From Paraburkholderia sp. NMBU_R16 (GTDB lineage Bacteria; Pseudomonadota; Gammaproteobacteria; Burkholderiales; Burkholderiaceae): a stretch of 64,000 nucleotides of DNA. A model generated the notes under the pieces. It saw only the letters and a program-made list of their open reading frames with translations, made no database searches and was not told the origin of the DNA. This document shows positions 53,277 through 62,828 of the stretch, piece by piece. Where the stretch lies: assembly GCF_013282575.1 (NCBI RefSeq), contig NZ_JAAAYE010000034.1, positions 1 to 64,000 on the forward strand. Direction: 5' to 3'. Positions within the stretch are counted from its first letter, which is position 1, and every line of letters begins with the position of its first letter. Made by a program: the position numbers and the translations under genes.

Positions 53277-54281
53277 ATGGACAGACTCGGCGACATCCGG
53301 CTTTTCGTGGAGGCGGCGCAAAGCGGCGGAATCTCGGCGGCAGGACGCAGGCTGGGGCTGACGCCCGCCGCCGCGAGCGCCCGGCTCGCGAAGCTTGAAG
53401 CAGCGCTCGCGGCGCGGCTTTTCGAGCGCACGACCCGGCAGTTGCGCCTGACCGAGGAAGGGCGCCTCTACTTGCGCCACGCCACGCAAGCGCTGCAAGC
53501 GCTCGATGACGCCCAGGCGGCGCTCGCCGCCGGGCGCAACGTCGTGAGCGGCAAGATCCGCATTTCGACGACGTCCGACTTCGGACGCAACCTGTTGATG
53601 GGCTGGCTCGACGCATTCAACGCATTGCACCCCGATGTCACGTTCGCGCTCTCGCTCGCCGATTCGGTCTCCAATCTGCTGCAAGACGACATCGACATGG
53701 CGATTCGCTTCGGCGCGCCGCGCGAGGACTGCTCGCTCGTCGCCCGGCGGCTGGCCACGAACCGGCGCGTGCTGGTCGCTTCGCCCGATTATCTGGCGCG
53801 GCATGGAACGCCTGCCTCGCCTGCGGACCTCGCGCGCTTCGACTGCATCGTGCTCGTGATCGCCTCCGGGCCGCTCAACGAGTGGCGATTCGTGCGCGGC
53901 GCGCAAACCGAAAGCTACACGGTCCCGCTCGACACTTCGCGCGAAACCAACGACGGCGCGGTCACGCGAACGTGGGCGCTCAGCGGTCATGGAATCGTAT
54001 TGAAGTCGCTCTGGGATATCGACGCCGAATTGCGCGCCGGCAGCCTTCAGGTGGTCCTGCCCGAATGGCACTACGCGGCGGACTCGCCCATCACGGCGCT
54101 TTTCCATCGCAACCGGTACCGGCCGGCGCGCGTACAGGCCTTACTGGAATTTCTGGTAGAACGTTTTGCGCAGGCCGAGGCGGCCTGGGCCGATCTGCCG
54201 ATGCTCGGCTCGCAGGCGCCGACGGGTCGGGGCCAGACCGGCGACGCCGCCGCCCGGAGCGGCAATCGTGAAACGCTATAA
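53277..54281 (+). CDS. LysR-family transcriptional regulator
   Basis: 334 residues from the ATG at 53277. The winged helix-turn-helix (GGISAAGRRLGLTPAAASARLAKLEAAL, about 18-45) is followed by a periplasmic-binding-like effector domain (about 90-300). It is closest in style to the YafC/AaeR-like group that regulates nearby transporters. It likely activates or represses the divergent MFS gene and itself. The stop codon overlaps the -10 of miaB. Confidence 0.88.
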   Translation: MDRLGDIRLFVEAAQSGGISAAGRRLGLTPAAASARLAKLEAALAARLFERTTRQLRLTEEGRLYLRHATQALQALDDAQAALAAGRNVVSGKIRISTTSDFGRNLLMGWLDAFNALHPDVTFALSLADSVSNLLQDDIDMAIRFGAPREDCSLVARRLATNRRVLVASPDYLARHGTPASPADLARFDCIVLVIASGPLNEWRFVRGAQTESYTVPLDTSRETNDGAVTRTWALSGHGIVLKSLWDIDAELRAGSLQVVLPEWHYAADSPITALFHRNRYRPARVQALLEFLVERFAQAEAAWADLPMLGSQAPTGRGQTGDAAARSGNRETL

Positions 54282-54282
54282 T
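54277..54282 (+). promoter_or_regulatory. Candidate -10 element of miaB
   Basis: TATAAT is a perfect -10 overlapping the LysR stop codon, 132 bases before the miaB start. No convincing -35 is visible at 16-18 bases. Confidence 0.35.
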
Positions 54283-54413
54283 ACCGAGCTATGCGGACCG
54301 CTTCGGCGGGCCTCGTTTCACGGGCGGCGCCCGACAGCGCTCGCGCCGTCATTCCTTCGATCTCGACTTCGAATTTACCGCCCCCAGGTCAACCACTGCG
54401 AACGGCGAGCTTC

Positions 54414-55775
54414 ATGACAAAGAAAGTGTATGTAAAGACCTTCGGCTGCCAGATGAACGAGTACGACTCCGACAAAATGGTCGATGTGCTCGGGCAAGCG
54501 GAAGGACTCGTCAAGACGGACACCCCCGAAGACGCGGATGTCATCCTCTTCAATACCTGCTCAGTACGCGAAAAAGCGCAGGAAAAGGTATTTTCCGACC
54601 TGGGCCGCGTGCGCGAGCTCAAAGAAGCGAAGCCCGGACTGCTGATCGGCGTCGGCGGCTGCGTGGCGAGCCAGGAAGGCGCGGCGATCGTCGCGCGCGC
54701 CCCCTATGTGGACCTCGTCTTCGGCCCTCAGACACTGCACCGGCTGCCGCAGATGATCGACGCGCGCCGCGCGAGCGGCCGCGCTCAGGTCGATATCTCG
54801 TTCCCTGAAATCGAAAAATTCGATCACCTGCCGCCGGCACGCGTGGAAGGTCCGAGCGCTTTCGTCTCGATCATGGAAGGCTGCAGCAAGTACTGCAGCT
54901 ACTGCGTCGTGCCCTACACGCGCGGCGAGGAAGTTTCGCGCCCGCTCGATGACGTGCTGACCGAAATTGCCGGCCTCGCCGATCAGGGTGTGCGCGAAGT
55001 CACGCTGCTCGGACAGAACGTCAATGCCTATCGCGGGCCGATTACGGCGGGGGCGGCGGAGATCGCCGATTTCGCCACGCTCATCGAATACGTCGCCGAG
55101 ATACCCGGCATCGAACGCATCCGCTATACGACGTCGCATCCGAAGGAGTTCACGCAGCGGCTCATCGATACCTACGCGAAGGTCGACAAGCTCGTTTCGC
55201 ATCTGCACCTTCCCGTGCAGCACGGTTCGGACCGCATCCTGATGGCGATGAAGCGCGGCTATACGGTACTCGAGTACAAGTCCGTGATCCGCCGGCTGCG
55301 TGCCATCCGCCCCGATCTGTCGCTGTCGACCGATATCATCGTCGGCTTTCCCGGCGAAACGGAAGAGGACTTCGAGAAAACCATGGCGCTCGTCGACGAG
55401 ATGAGCTACGACACGAGTTTTTCGTTCATCTTCAGCCCGCGGCCCGGCACGCCGGCCGCCAATCTGCACGACGATACGCCGCGTGAAATCAAGTTGCAGC
55501 GCCTGCAGCATCTGCAGGCGACGATCGATGCGAACGTCGTGCGCATCAGCGAAGCGATGGTCGGCAACATCGAGCGCATCCTCGTGGAAGGACCGTCGCG
55601 CAAGGATCCGAGCGAACTCGCCGGACGCACGGCGAATAACCGCGTCGTGAACTTCCCGGCGCCGCTCGCCGTACATTCGAGGCTCATCGGCCAAATGATC
55701 GATGTGCGCATCAACCACGCTTATCCGCATTCGCTGCGCGGCGAGCTCGTGCTCGCCGATGCCGCGGTGCATTGA
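54414..55775 (+). CDS. miaB: tRNA-2-methylthio-N6-dimethylallyladenosine synthase
   Basis: 453 residues. The auxiliary cluster cysteines are Cys12, Cys49 and Cys83, and the radical-SAM cluster is Cys157-x3-Cys161-x2-Cys164, the same numbering as in E. coli. A TRAM RNA-binding domain closes the protein (about 380-445). It adds a methylthio group to i6A37 in tRNAs reading UNN codons. It heads the conserved block followed by ybeZ and ybeY. Confidence 0.95.
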   Translation: MTKKVYVKTFGCQMNEYDSDKMVDVLGQAEGLVKTDTPEDADVILFNTCSVREKAQEKVFSDLGRVRELKEAKPGLLIGVGGCVASQEGAAIVARAPYVDLVFGPQTLHRLPQMIDARRASGRAQVDISFPEIEKFDHLPPARVEGPSAFVSIMEGCSKYCSYCVVPYTRGEEVSRPLDDVLTEIAGLADQGVREVTLLGQNVNAYRGPITAGAAEIADFATLIEYVAEIPGIERIRYTTSHPKEFTQRLIDTYAKVDKLVSHLHLPVQHGSDRILMAMKRGYTVLEYKSVIRRLRAIRPDLSLSTDIIVGFPGETEEDFEKTMALVDEMSYDTSFSFIFSPRPGTPAANLHDDTPREIKLQRLQHLQATIDANVVRISEAMVGNIERILVEGPSRKDPSELAGRTANNRVVNFPAPLAVHSRLIGQMIDVRINHAYPHSLRGELVLADAAVH

Positions 55776-55807
55776 GCGCTTACCCGGACTAAGGATCGCC
55801 CTTCGCC

Positions 55808-56872
55808 TTGAAGACTGCCCAACCGCTGGAGTTCACCGCACCGCGCGACGACAACGCCCGCCTGGCCAATCTGTGCGGCCCCCTCGACGAGAACCTGCGT
55901 CAGATCGAGCAGGCGCTCGACGTCACACTGCAGCGGCGCGGCCATCGCATTGCCATCCGTGGGCGCGGCGCCAAGCTGGCACTCGGTGCGCTCGAAACGT
56001 TCTACAACCGCGCGCGCGAGCCGCTTTCCGTCGACGACATCCAGCTCGCGCTCGTCGAATCGCGTCATCTGAGCAACCGCTCGGGCCCGCCCGAGGAAGA
56101 ACGCAGCGAGTCCGGCGCACGCTACGACCCCGATCACCCGTTCGACGAACCGGCCGGTCTCGACGACGAGAACCTCGAGGAACTTGGGCCTAAGCTTTAT
56201 ACGCGCCGCGCCGACTTGCGCGGACGCACGCGCGCGCAGCGCGAGTACCTGAAGCAGATCGTCTCGCACGACGTGACGTTCGGCGTCGGCCCGGCCGGCA
56301 CGGGCAAAACCTATCTCGCCGTGGCCTGCGCGGTGGATGCGCTCGAGCGCGATCACGTCAAGCGCATCGTGCTGACGCGCCCGGCCGTCGAGGCAGGCGA
56401 ACGCCTGGGCTTTTTGCCCGGCGACCTCGCACAGAAAGTCGACCCCTATCTGCGGCCGCTGTACGACGCCCTCTACGATCTGCTCGGCTTCGACAAGACG
56501 GCCAAGATGTTCGAGCGCCAGATGATAGAAATCGCCCCGCTCGCCTATATGCGCGGACGCACGCTCAATCACGCCTTCATCATTCTCGACGAAGCGCAAA
56601 ACACCACGCCCGAGCAGATGAAGATGTTTCTCACGCGCATCGGCTTCGGCTCGAAAGCCGTCGTGACGGGCGACACGACACAGATCGACTTGCCGCGCGG
56701 CGCCAAGAGCGGCCTCATCGAAGCCGAGCATGTGCTGGCCAATGTGCGCGGCATCGCGCTCACGCGCTTCACGAGCGCCGATGTCGTGCGCCACCCGCTC
56801 GTCGCGCGCATCGTCGACGCCTATGACCAGCACATGAAGAAAGAGGACGGTCACGCGTCCGACGCCCGGTGA
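55808..56872 (+). CDS. ybeZ: PhoH-family ATPase YbeZ
   Basis: 354 residues. Walker A GVGPAGTGKT is at about 159-168 and Walker B is in FIILDEAQNTT. The start is a TTG at 55808 with AAGGA twelve bases upstream, and homologous N-terminal sequence begins there. YbeZ works with the neighbouring YbeY in RNA and ribosome maturation. It sits 32 bases after miaB. Confidence 0.92.
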   Translation: MKTAQPLEFTAPRDDNARLANLCGPLDENLRQIEQALDVTLQRRGHRIAIRGRGAKLALGALETFYNRAREPLSVDDIQLALVESRHLSNRSGPPEEERSESGARYDPDHPFDEPAGLDDENLEELGPKLYTRRADLRGRTRAQREYLKQIVSHDVTFGVGPAGTGKTYLAVACAVDALERDHVKRIVLTRPAVEAGERLGFLPGDLAQKVDPYLRPLYDALYDLLGFDKTAKMFERQMIEIAPLAYMRGRTLNHAFIILDEAQNTTPEQMKMFLTRIGFGSKAVVTGDTTQIDLPRGAKSGLIEAEHVLANVRGIALTRFTSADVVRHPLVARIVDAYDQHMKKEDGHASDAR

Positions 56873-56954
56873 TGAGCGAGTCCGGCACGAAGCGCTGCGC
56901 GAGCCGCCACCGCCCGAGCCCGCGGCATGAGGTGAGCGGCACGGGGGCACGCGC

Positions 56955-57422
56955 ATGAATCGCGCTCCCCGCCTGGCGCTCTCGCTGCAATTTCCGGCCG
57001 CCGGCGCCTACCCTGAACACAAGACCCTGCTGACGCGCGCGCGCGTCACGAGCTGGGTGAAGGCGGCGCTTTTCGCCGATGGCGAACTCACGCTGCGCTT
57101 CGTCGACACCGAGGAAGGACGCCTGCTGAACCGCACCTATCGCGGCAAGGATTACGCGACGAACGTACTGACGTTCGCGTATGCCGAAACCGAAGACGAT
57201 CCGGTCTCGGGCGACATCATCGTGTGCTGCCCCGTCATCGAAAAAGAAGCCGCCGAGCAACGCAAGCCGCTCGAAGCGCACTACGCGCATATGATCGTGC
57301 ACGGCACGCTGCACGCGCAGGGCTACGATCACGAGACCGAAGACGAAGCGCACGAAATGGAGACGCTCGAGACCGGCATTCTCGGCCAGCTCGGCTTCGC
57401 CGACCCGTACCGCGAACGCTGA
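56955..57422 (+). CDS. ybeY: Endoribonuclease YbeY
   Basis: 155 residues. The zinc-binding signature [11 protein letters not shown] is intact near residues 115-125. YbeY is a single-strand-specific RNase needed for 16S rRNA 3-prime processing and quality control. The gap of 82 bases from ybeZ and the shared strand indicate an operon. Confidence 0.95.
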   Translation: MNRAPRLALSLQFPAAGAYPEHKTLLTRARVTSWVKAALFADGELTLRFVDTEEGRLLNRTYRGKDYATNVLTFAYAETEDDPVSGDIIVCCPVIEKEAAEQRKPLEAHYAHMIVHGTLHAQGYDHETEDEAHEMETLETGILGQLGFADPYRER

Positions 57423-57455
57423 CGAATCCCCGAACGCCACCTCCGCTTCGACGCC

Positions 57456-58121
57456 ATGTCCTCAGCTGTCTGCTCCGATCCCGACGATGACCTGCCCGAG
57501 CCCGCGTGCGGCTATCCGCCGTCGCTCGGCGAGGCGCGCCTGCTCTCGGACGACGAACTCGCCGCGTCGCTCGCCTCGGCGCTCGAGCATTGGGACGGTG
57601 CGAGCGACCTGTGGCTGTTCGGCTATGGCTCGCTGATCTGGAACCCGGGCATGCCGGCGGCGGAGACGATCCACGCACGTGTGCGCGGCTATCACCGCGG
57701 ACTTTATCTTTGGTCGCGCGTCAATCGCGGCACGCCCGAGCAACCGGGCCTCGTGCTCGCGCTCGACCGCGGCGGCTCCTGCACGGGCGTGGCATTCCGG
57801 CTCGACGGCGCGAGCGCCATGCCGCATCTGCAAGCACTCTGGCGGCGCGAAATGATGATGGGCTCCTACCGGCCGGCATGGCTGCCCTGCGCGCTGGCCG
57901 ACGGGCGCCGCGTCCCCGCGCTGGCGTTCGTCATGCGCCGCGATGTGCCAACCTACACGGGCAAACTGCCCGACGCGGTCGTGAAGGCTGTTTTCGGTTG
58001 CGCGCGCGGACGCTACGGCACGACGCTCGACTATGTGAGCCGCACGGTCGACGCGCTGCGCAAAAGCGGCATGCCGGACCGCGCGCTCGAAGCACTGCTC
58101 AGGCGCTGCGCCGAGGAATAA
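57456..58121 (+). CDS. chaC: ChaC-type gamma-glutamylcyclotransferase
   Basis: 221 residues. The phosphate/glutamyl-binding loop WLFGYGSLIWNPG is at about 53-65, and the catalytic glutamate lies in LWRREMMMGSY (about 134-135). ChaC enzymes release 5-oxoproline from glutathione. It follows ybeY by 33 bases and interrupts the usual ybeY-corC adjacency, together with the DUF4337 gene on the opposite strand. Confidence 0.9.
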   Translation: MSSAVCSDPDDDLPEPACGYPPSLGEARLLSDDELAASLASALEHWDGASDLWLFGYGSLIWNPGMPAAETIHARVRGYHRGLYLWSRVNRGTPEQPGLVLALDRGGSCTGVAFRLDGASAMPHLQALWRREMMMGSYRPAWLPCALADGRRVPALAFVMRRDVPTYTGKLPDAVVKAVFGCARGRYGTTLDYVSRTVDALRKSGMPDRALEALLRRCAEE

Positions 58122-58193
58122 TCGCGCCCCGCGACTCGAAGCGAGCGGCCACTTCGGGGCCTCGCCCTATTTTTCCGTCTGTTTTGCCGCCGG

Positions 58194-58808
58194 TCACAAT
58201 CCAAGCAGCGCGGCCCCACCGACCGCGACGCCCGCAACGGCGACGCCGAATGCGCCGGCCAGCAGCCAGCGGCGCCGCGTCAGCAACGTGATCGCGGCCA
58301 GCGAGATGGCGACTTGCGTGAGGGTGGTCGCCTGCGCCCAGCGATGGTGCAAGTGCAACTGATGCTCGCTCGCTTCGTCGGCTTCCCGCACCCCCTTTTC
58401 GAGCGCTTCGGCATGTTCGCGAATCGCCGTTTTCTGCTGCGCGTACTTCGCCAGATCGGCCGTGAATTTCGCGCTGGCTTTCGCGTCGCTCGCGGCGAGC
58501 GCTGCCCCGAGCTCGGCCAGATTCTGCTTTTCGCCTTTCGCCTGGTAGTAGTTCCACTGGTTGGCGGCCTCGGTCTTCCGGATGGCCGCCTCGTTCTTGT
58601 AAAAAAGCGCGAGCCCCTCCGTCGAACCGCCCTGATACGAAAAAACGGCCCCGATGGTCGCGAGAATCGCCGTCATGACGGCGACGCGTCCGGCGAACGG
58701 GTCGGGCGCGACGCCGGGAGCGGCGTGATGGCCGCCCCCATGAGCACCGTGGCCCGCATGTTCGAGCGCCTCTTCATGCGGCCCCCGGACTTCGAATTCT
58801 TCCGACAT
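58194..58808 (-). CDS. DUF4337 membrane-anchored protein
   Basis: 204 residues from the ATG at 58808; the open frame further up is shadow. A His/Gly-rich N-terminus (GHGAHGGGHHAA) precedes one membrane helix (about 40-62), a long Lys/Ala/Glu helical coiled region (about 65-160) and a C-terminal helix pair (about 163-204). This matches DUF4337. Function is unknown. It is the only minus-strand gene in the housekeeping block. Confidence 0.8.
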   Translation of the reverse strand: MSEEFEVRGPHEEALEHAGHGAHGGGHHAAPGVAPDPFAGRVAVMTAILATIGAVFSYQGGSTEGLALFYKNEAAIRKTEAANQWNYYQAKGEKQNLAELGAALAASDAKASAKFTADLAKYAQQKTAIREHAEALEKGVREADEASEHQLHLHHRWAQATTLTQVAISLAAITLLTRRRWLLAGAFGVAVAGVAVGGAALLGL

Positions 58809-59022
58809 ATTCGTTTCGCAAAAAGGTGGAGAAAAACGGCTGCTATCTTGTCTCAAAAATCGCTTGCCTCAAAGTTTGCTTGTCTCACAATTTGCTCGTC
58901 CCAAAAAATAACGTGGTGTTGTGCGACTTCATCGGCAGGGCAGGTACGCTGAGGTGTCGCACGGCTGGTGTATCCTTGACTTTCCGTGTACCACGCGCCC
59001 GGCCGTCTCCGGGCGCCCCGCC

Positions 59023-59916
59023 ATGAACGACTCCTATCCCAGTCGACGACAGACCGACAAGCCGCACGAAAAGCGTTCGCTACTCGAGCGTTTGACCGAT
59101 TTCATCTCGCCCGAGCCCGATTCGCGCGCCGAACTGCTCGACATCCTGCAAGACGCGCACGAGCGCAACCTGATCGACGCGGATTCACTGTCGATGATCG
59201 AGGGCGTGTTCCAGGTATCCGAGCTTTGCGCGCGCGACATCATGATCCCACGCGCGCAAATCGACGCGATCAACATCGCGGACAGCCCCGAGCAGTTCAT
59301 CCCCTTCGTCCTCGAAAAAGCGCACTCGCGCTACCCGGTCTACGAAGGCAATCGCGACAACGTGATCGGTGTGCTGCTGGCGAAGGATCTGCTGCGCTAC
59401 TACGCCGAGGACGAGTTCGACGTGCGCGGCATGCTGCGCCCCGCCGTCTTCATCCCCGAAGCGAAGCGCCTCAATGTGCTGCTGCATGACTTTCGCGTGA
59501 ACCGCAACCATATCGCCATCGTCGTCGACGAGTACGGCGGCGTGGCCGGTCTCATTACGATCGAGGACGTCCTCGAGCAGATCGTGGGCGATATCGAAGA
59601 CGAGTTCGATTTCGACGAGGAAAGCGGCAACATCATTGCCTCGCCCGACGGCCGCTATCGCGTGCGCGCACTGACCGAGATCGAGCAGTTCAACGAGACG
59701 TTCGGCACCCGGTTCTCGGATGAGGAAGTCGATACGATCGGCGGGCTCGTCACCCATCACTTCGGACGTGTGCCGCATCGCGGCGAGCGCGTTCGCATCG
59801 ACGATCTGATCTTCGAAATCCTGCGCGGCGACGCACGCCAGATCCATGTGCTGCTCGTGCGGCGCGATCCGCTGGCCGGCCAGCGCGAACGCGAAGCCCA
59901 GCACGTTCAGACCTGA
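59023..59916 (+). CDS. corC: CorC / YbeX-type CBS-domain protein
   Basis: 297 residues from the ATG at 59023. Two CBS domains (about 70-190, with the [14 protein letters not shown] entry and [21 protein letters not shown] exit) are followed by a CorC/HlyC C-terminal domain (about 205-290, [12 protein letters not shown]). The large DUF21 membrane domain is absent, as in YbeX. It is linked genetically to Mg/Co efflux and to ribosome-related genes. It overlaps none but lies 25 bases before lnt. Confidence 0.92.
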   Translation: MNDSYPSRRQTDKPHEKRSLLERLTDFISPEPDSRAELLDILQDAHERNLIDADSLSMIEGVFQVSELCARDIMIPRAQIDAINIADSPEQFIPFVLEKAHSRYPVYEGNRDNVIGVLLAKDLLRYYAEDEFDVRGMLRPAVFIPEAKRLNVLLHDFRVNRNHIAIVVDEYGGVAGLITIEDVLEQIVGDIEDEFDFDEESGNIIASPDGRYRVRALTEIEQFNETFGTRFSDEEVDTIGGLVTHHFGRVPHRGERVRIDDLIFEILRGDARQIHVLLVRRDPLAGQREREAQHVQT

Positions 59917-59941
59917 ACCGCACCACTTCGCCTCCTCGTTC

Positions 59942-61603
59942 ATGGCCGAACCGATTTCCTCTCGCGCGCGCCACCCCGCGCGCGCCGCGTACCGCACGCC
60001 TGCCGACGCCGATCGCTCCGCGCTCGCGGCCGTGCGCGGCATGCCGCATTGGCACTATCTGGCCGCGCTGGCGCTCGGCGCGGCCAACACTCTGTCGTTC
60101 GCGCCGACGCGTGCGGGCGGCTGGGTCGAGCTCGCGCTCTTCATGCTCTTTTACGTCTGCCTCGCGCGCACGCATCACTGGAAAAGCGCGGCACTGACCG
60201 GCGCCGCATTCGGCTTCGGCAACTTCGTGACGGGCGTGTGGTGGCTCTACGTCAGCATGCACGACTACGGCGGCATGCCTGCGCCGCTCGCGATTGCCGC
60301 GCTGGTGCTGTTCTCGATCTATCTGGCGTCGTATCCGGCGCTCGCGGCCGGTCTCTGGTCGGTGGGCGCGGGCCATTCGAATCGCGGCCGCGCGCAGCAG
60401 GGAGTCATGCCGGGCTGGCAGGGGGCGTTCGCGTTCGCCAGCGCGTGGGCGCTTGGGGAATGGCTGCGTGGAACGGTGTTCACGGGTTTTCCGTGGCTAG
60501 CGAGCGGCTACGCCCAAGTCGATGGACCGCTCGCGGGCTTCGCGCCGCTCGTGGGCGTCTACGGCGTCGGCTGGGGCGTCGCACTGGCCGCCGCGCTCGC
60601 GGTGCAAACGGTCGCAGGGCTGGCAGCACGGCCGGCGCAGCGAGCGCGGGCTCTCTTGTCCGCGCTCGCTATAATCGCGCTCATCGCGGGCGGCATGGCG
60701 CTTTCTCAACTCGCCTGGACCCGCCCCGATGGCGCACCGATCTCCGCACGAATCCTGCAGGGCAATGTGAAGCAGGAGATGAAGTTCGACAAAGCAGGTG
60801 TCGCGGCGGCGATTGCGCTCTACGAGAAAATGATCACGGCCAAGCCGGCCGATCTCGTCATCACGCCCGAAACGGCGGTTCCACTGCTGCCGCAGCAGTT
60901 TCCGGAGCCGTTCGGCCGTGCCGTGCGCCAATTCGCCGACAGCACGGGCTCATCGGTTCTGGTCGGGGCGTTCGGCGCGAAGATCGCGCCCGACGGGCAG
61001 ATCACCGAACCGACGAACAGCCTGTTCGGCGTGACGCCCCGCTCGGGCGTGCTCTACCGTTACGACAAACATCACCTCGTACCGTTCGGCGAATTCGTGC
61101 CGTGGGGCTTTCACTGGTTCGTGCGGCTCATGAACATTCCCCTCGGCGATCTGGCGAACGGAAAGCCCGTGCAGCCGCCGTTCCAGGTGGGCCATCAGAC
61201 CGTCGATGTCGACATCTGCTACGAGGACATTTTCGGCGAAGAGATCGCGCGCCGATTGCGCGAAGCGGCGACACCGGCCAGCGTGCTCGTCAATGTGTCG
61301 AACCTCGCATGGTTCGGCAAGACGATCGCGCTCGATCAGCATCTGCAAATGGCGCGCATGCGCACGCTCGAGACCGGACGGCCGCTGCTCGCGGCGACGA
61401 ACACCGGGGCCACCGCGTCGATCGACTCGCGGGGGCGCGTCATCGCCCAGCTACCGGTGCTGACGGCCGGCGCGCTCGACGTACAAGTGCAGGGCATGAC
61501 GGGCACGACGCCCTACATCGCAACCGGCAACCTCGTCGTGCTGGCCGTCTCGCTCCTGCTGCTCGCGCTTTGCGTCGCGTTCGCGCGGCGCCGGCGAGCC
61601 TGA
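59942..61603 (+). CDS. lnt: Apolipoprotein N-acyltransferase
   Basis: 553 residues from the ATG at 59942, 25 bases after corC. Eight or so membrane helices surround a periplasmic nitrilase-like domain. The catalytic triad is Glu310 (ITPETAVP), Lys376 (YDKHHLVPFGE) and Cys426 (DICYEDIFGEE). It adds the third acyl chain to lipoproteins at the periplasmic face of the inner membrane. The N-terminal 30 residues are longer and more basic than in E. coli. Confidence 0.95.
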   Translation: MAEPISSRARHPARAAYRTPADADRSALAAVRGMPHWHYLAALALGAANTLSFAPTRAGGWVELALFMLFYVCLARTHHWKSAALTGAAFGFGNFVTGVWWLYVSMHDYGGMPAPLAIAALVLFSIYLASYPALAAGLWSVGAGHSNRGRAQQGVMPGWQGAFAFASAWALGEWLRGTVFTGFPWLASGYAQVDGPLAGFAPLVGVYGVGWGVALAAALAVQTVAGLAARPAQRARALLSALAIIALIAGGMALSQLAWTRPDGAPISARILQGNVKQEMKFDKAGVAAAIALYEKMITAKPADLVITPETAVPLLPQQFPEPFGRAVRQFADSTGSSVLVGAFGAKIAPDGQITEPTNSLFGVTPRSGVLYRYDKHHLVPFGEFVPWGFHWFVRLMNIPLGDLANGKPVQPPFQVGHQTVDVDICYEDIFGEEIARRLREAATPASVLVNVSNLAWFGKTIALDQHLQMARMRTLETGRPLLAATNTGATASIDSRGRVIAQLPVLTAGALDVQVQGMTGTTPYIATGNLVVLAVSLLLLALCVAFARRRRA

Positions 61604-61789
61604 TTCGCGCACTGCCGGCCCCCCGAAAGTCGCACGCGCATCCCAATCCGGTAAAATTCATCGTTTTAGCAGGCGGGAAGCGGCGAACGATGCGCCATCC
61701 CGCGCCCCCGGCCGCGCCCGATCCCATTCGCGCGGCCTATCATCGGCGCGATCCGCGGCTTGACCGCCGCGCGCCGCAAAAGGCACGAC

Positions 61790-62797
61790 ATGCTCACGTT
61801 TCAGCAAATCATCCTGACGCTGCAATCCTATTGGGACCAACAGGGCTGCGCGCTGCTTCAGCCCATCGACATGGAAGTCGGCGCCGGGACGTCGCACGTG
61901 CACACGTTCTTGCGGGCCGTCGGTCCCGAACCGTGGCGCGCCGCCTACGTCCAGCCGTCGCGCCGCCCGAAGGATGGCCGCTACGGCGACAATCCGAACC
62001 GCCTGCAGCACTACTATCAGTATCAGGTGGTGCTGAAACCCGCGCCCGAGAACATCCTCGATCTCTACCTCGGCTCGCTGGAGGCGCTCGGTTTCGATCT
62101 GAAGCAAAACGATGTGCGCTTCGTCGAGGACGATTGGGAAAACCCCACGCTCGGCGCATGGGGCCTCGGCTGGGAAGTCTGGCTCAATGGCATGGAAGTC
62201 ACGCAGTTCACGTACTTCCAGCAGGTCGGCGGCCTCGATTGCAAGCCCGTGCTCGGCGAAATCACCTATGGGCTCGAACGGCTCGCCATGTACCTGCAAA
62301 AGGTCGAGAACGTCTACGACCTCGTCTGGACAGAGTGGGAAGAAGCGGGCCCGAACGGCCCCGAGATGCGCCGGCTGACGTATGGCGATGTCTACCATCA
62401 GAACGAAGTCGAACAGTCCACTTACAACTTCGAGCACGCGAACGTCGATCTGCTCTTCACGCTTTTCTCCAGCTACGAGTCGGAAGCGAAGCGCATGATC
62501 GAAACGCAATTGGCGCTGCCCGGCTACGAGCTCGTGCTCAAAGCCGCCCATACGTTCAATCTGCTCGATGCGCGAGGGGCCATCTCGGTGACCGAGCGTG
62601 CCGCCTATATCGGCCGCATCCGTGCGCTGTCGCGCCTCGTCGCCCAGGCCTACTACGATTCGCGCGAAAAACTCGGCTTCCCGATGCTCGGCAATCCCGT
62701 GCACGGCGTGCGCGGTCTCACGACCGACGCGCAAGAGGCCGCGCTGCCCGCCTGGGCGCCGCCGCTCAAGGTTGAGCGTACGATCGACGAGCAGTGA
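61790..62797 (+). CDS. glyQ: Glycyl-tRNA synthetase alpha subunit
   Basis: 335 residues from the ATG at 61790. The catalytic subunit of the tetrameric bacterial GlyRS is shown by [45 protein letters not shown] and [30 protein letters not shown]. It works with GlyS, whose gene starts 31 bases later. An upstream ATG ten codons earlier gives an Arg-rich extension and is less likely. Confidence 0.96.
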   Translation: MLTFQQIILTLQSYWDQQGCALLQPIDMEVGAGTSHVHTFLRAVGPEPWRAAYVQPSRRPKDGRYGDNPNRLQHYYQYQVVLKPAPENILDLYLGSLEALGFDLKQNDVRFVEDDWENPTLGAWGLGWEVWLNGMEVTQFTYFQQVGGLDCKPVLGEITYGLERLAMYLQKVENVYDLVWTEWEEAGPNGPEMRRLTYGDVYHQNEVEQSTYNFEHANVDLLFTLFSSYESEAKRMIETQLALPGYELVLKAAHTFNLLDARGAISVTERAAYIGRIRALSRLVAQAYYDSREKLGFPMLGNPVHGVRGLTTDAQEAALPAWAPPLKVERTIDEQ

Positions 62798-62828
62798 CCC
62801 AACCTAGGAACAGACCTAGTCCCAGAAC

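Noticed and set aside
60049-62775. 908-codon plus-strand frame across lnt and glyQ
   Set aside because: Runs in the wrong frame through two certain genes; Arg-rich with no homology.
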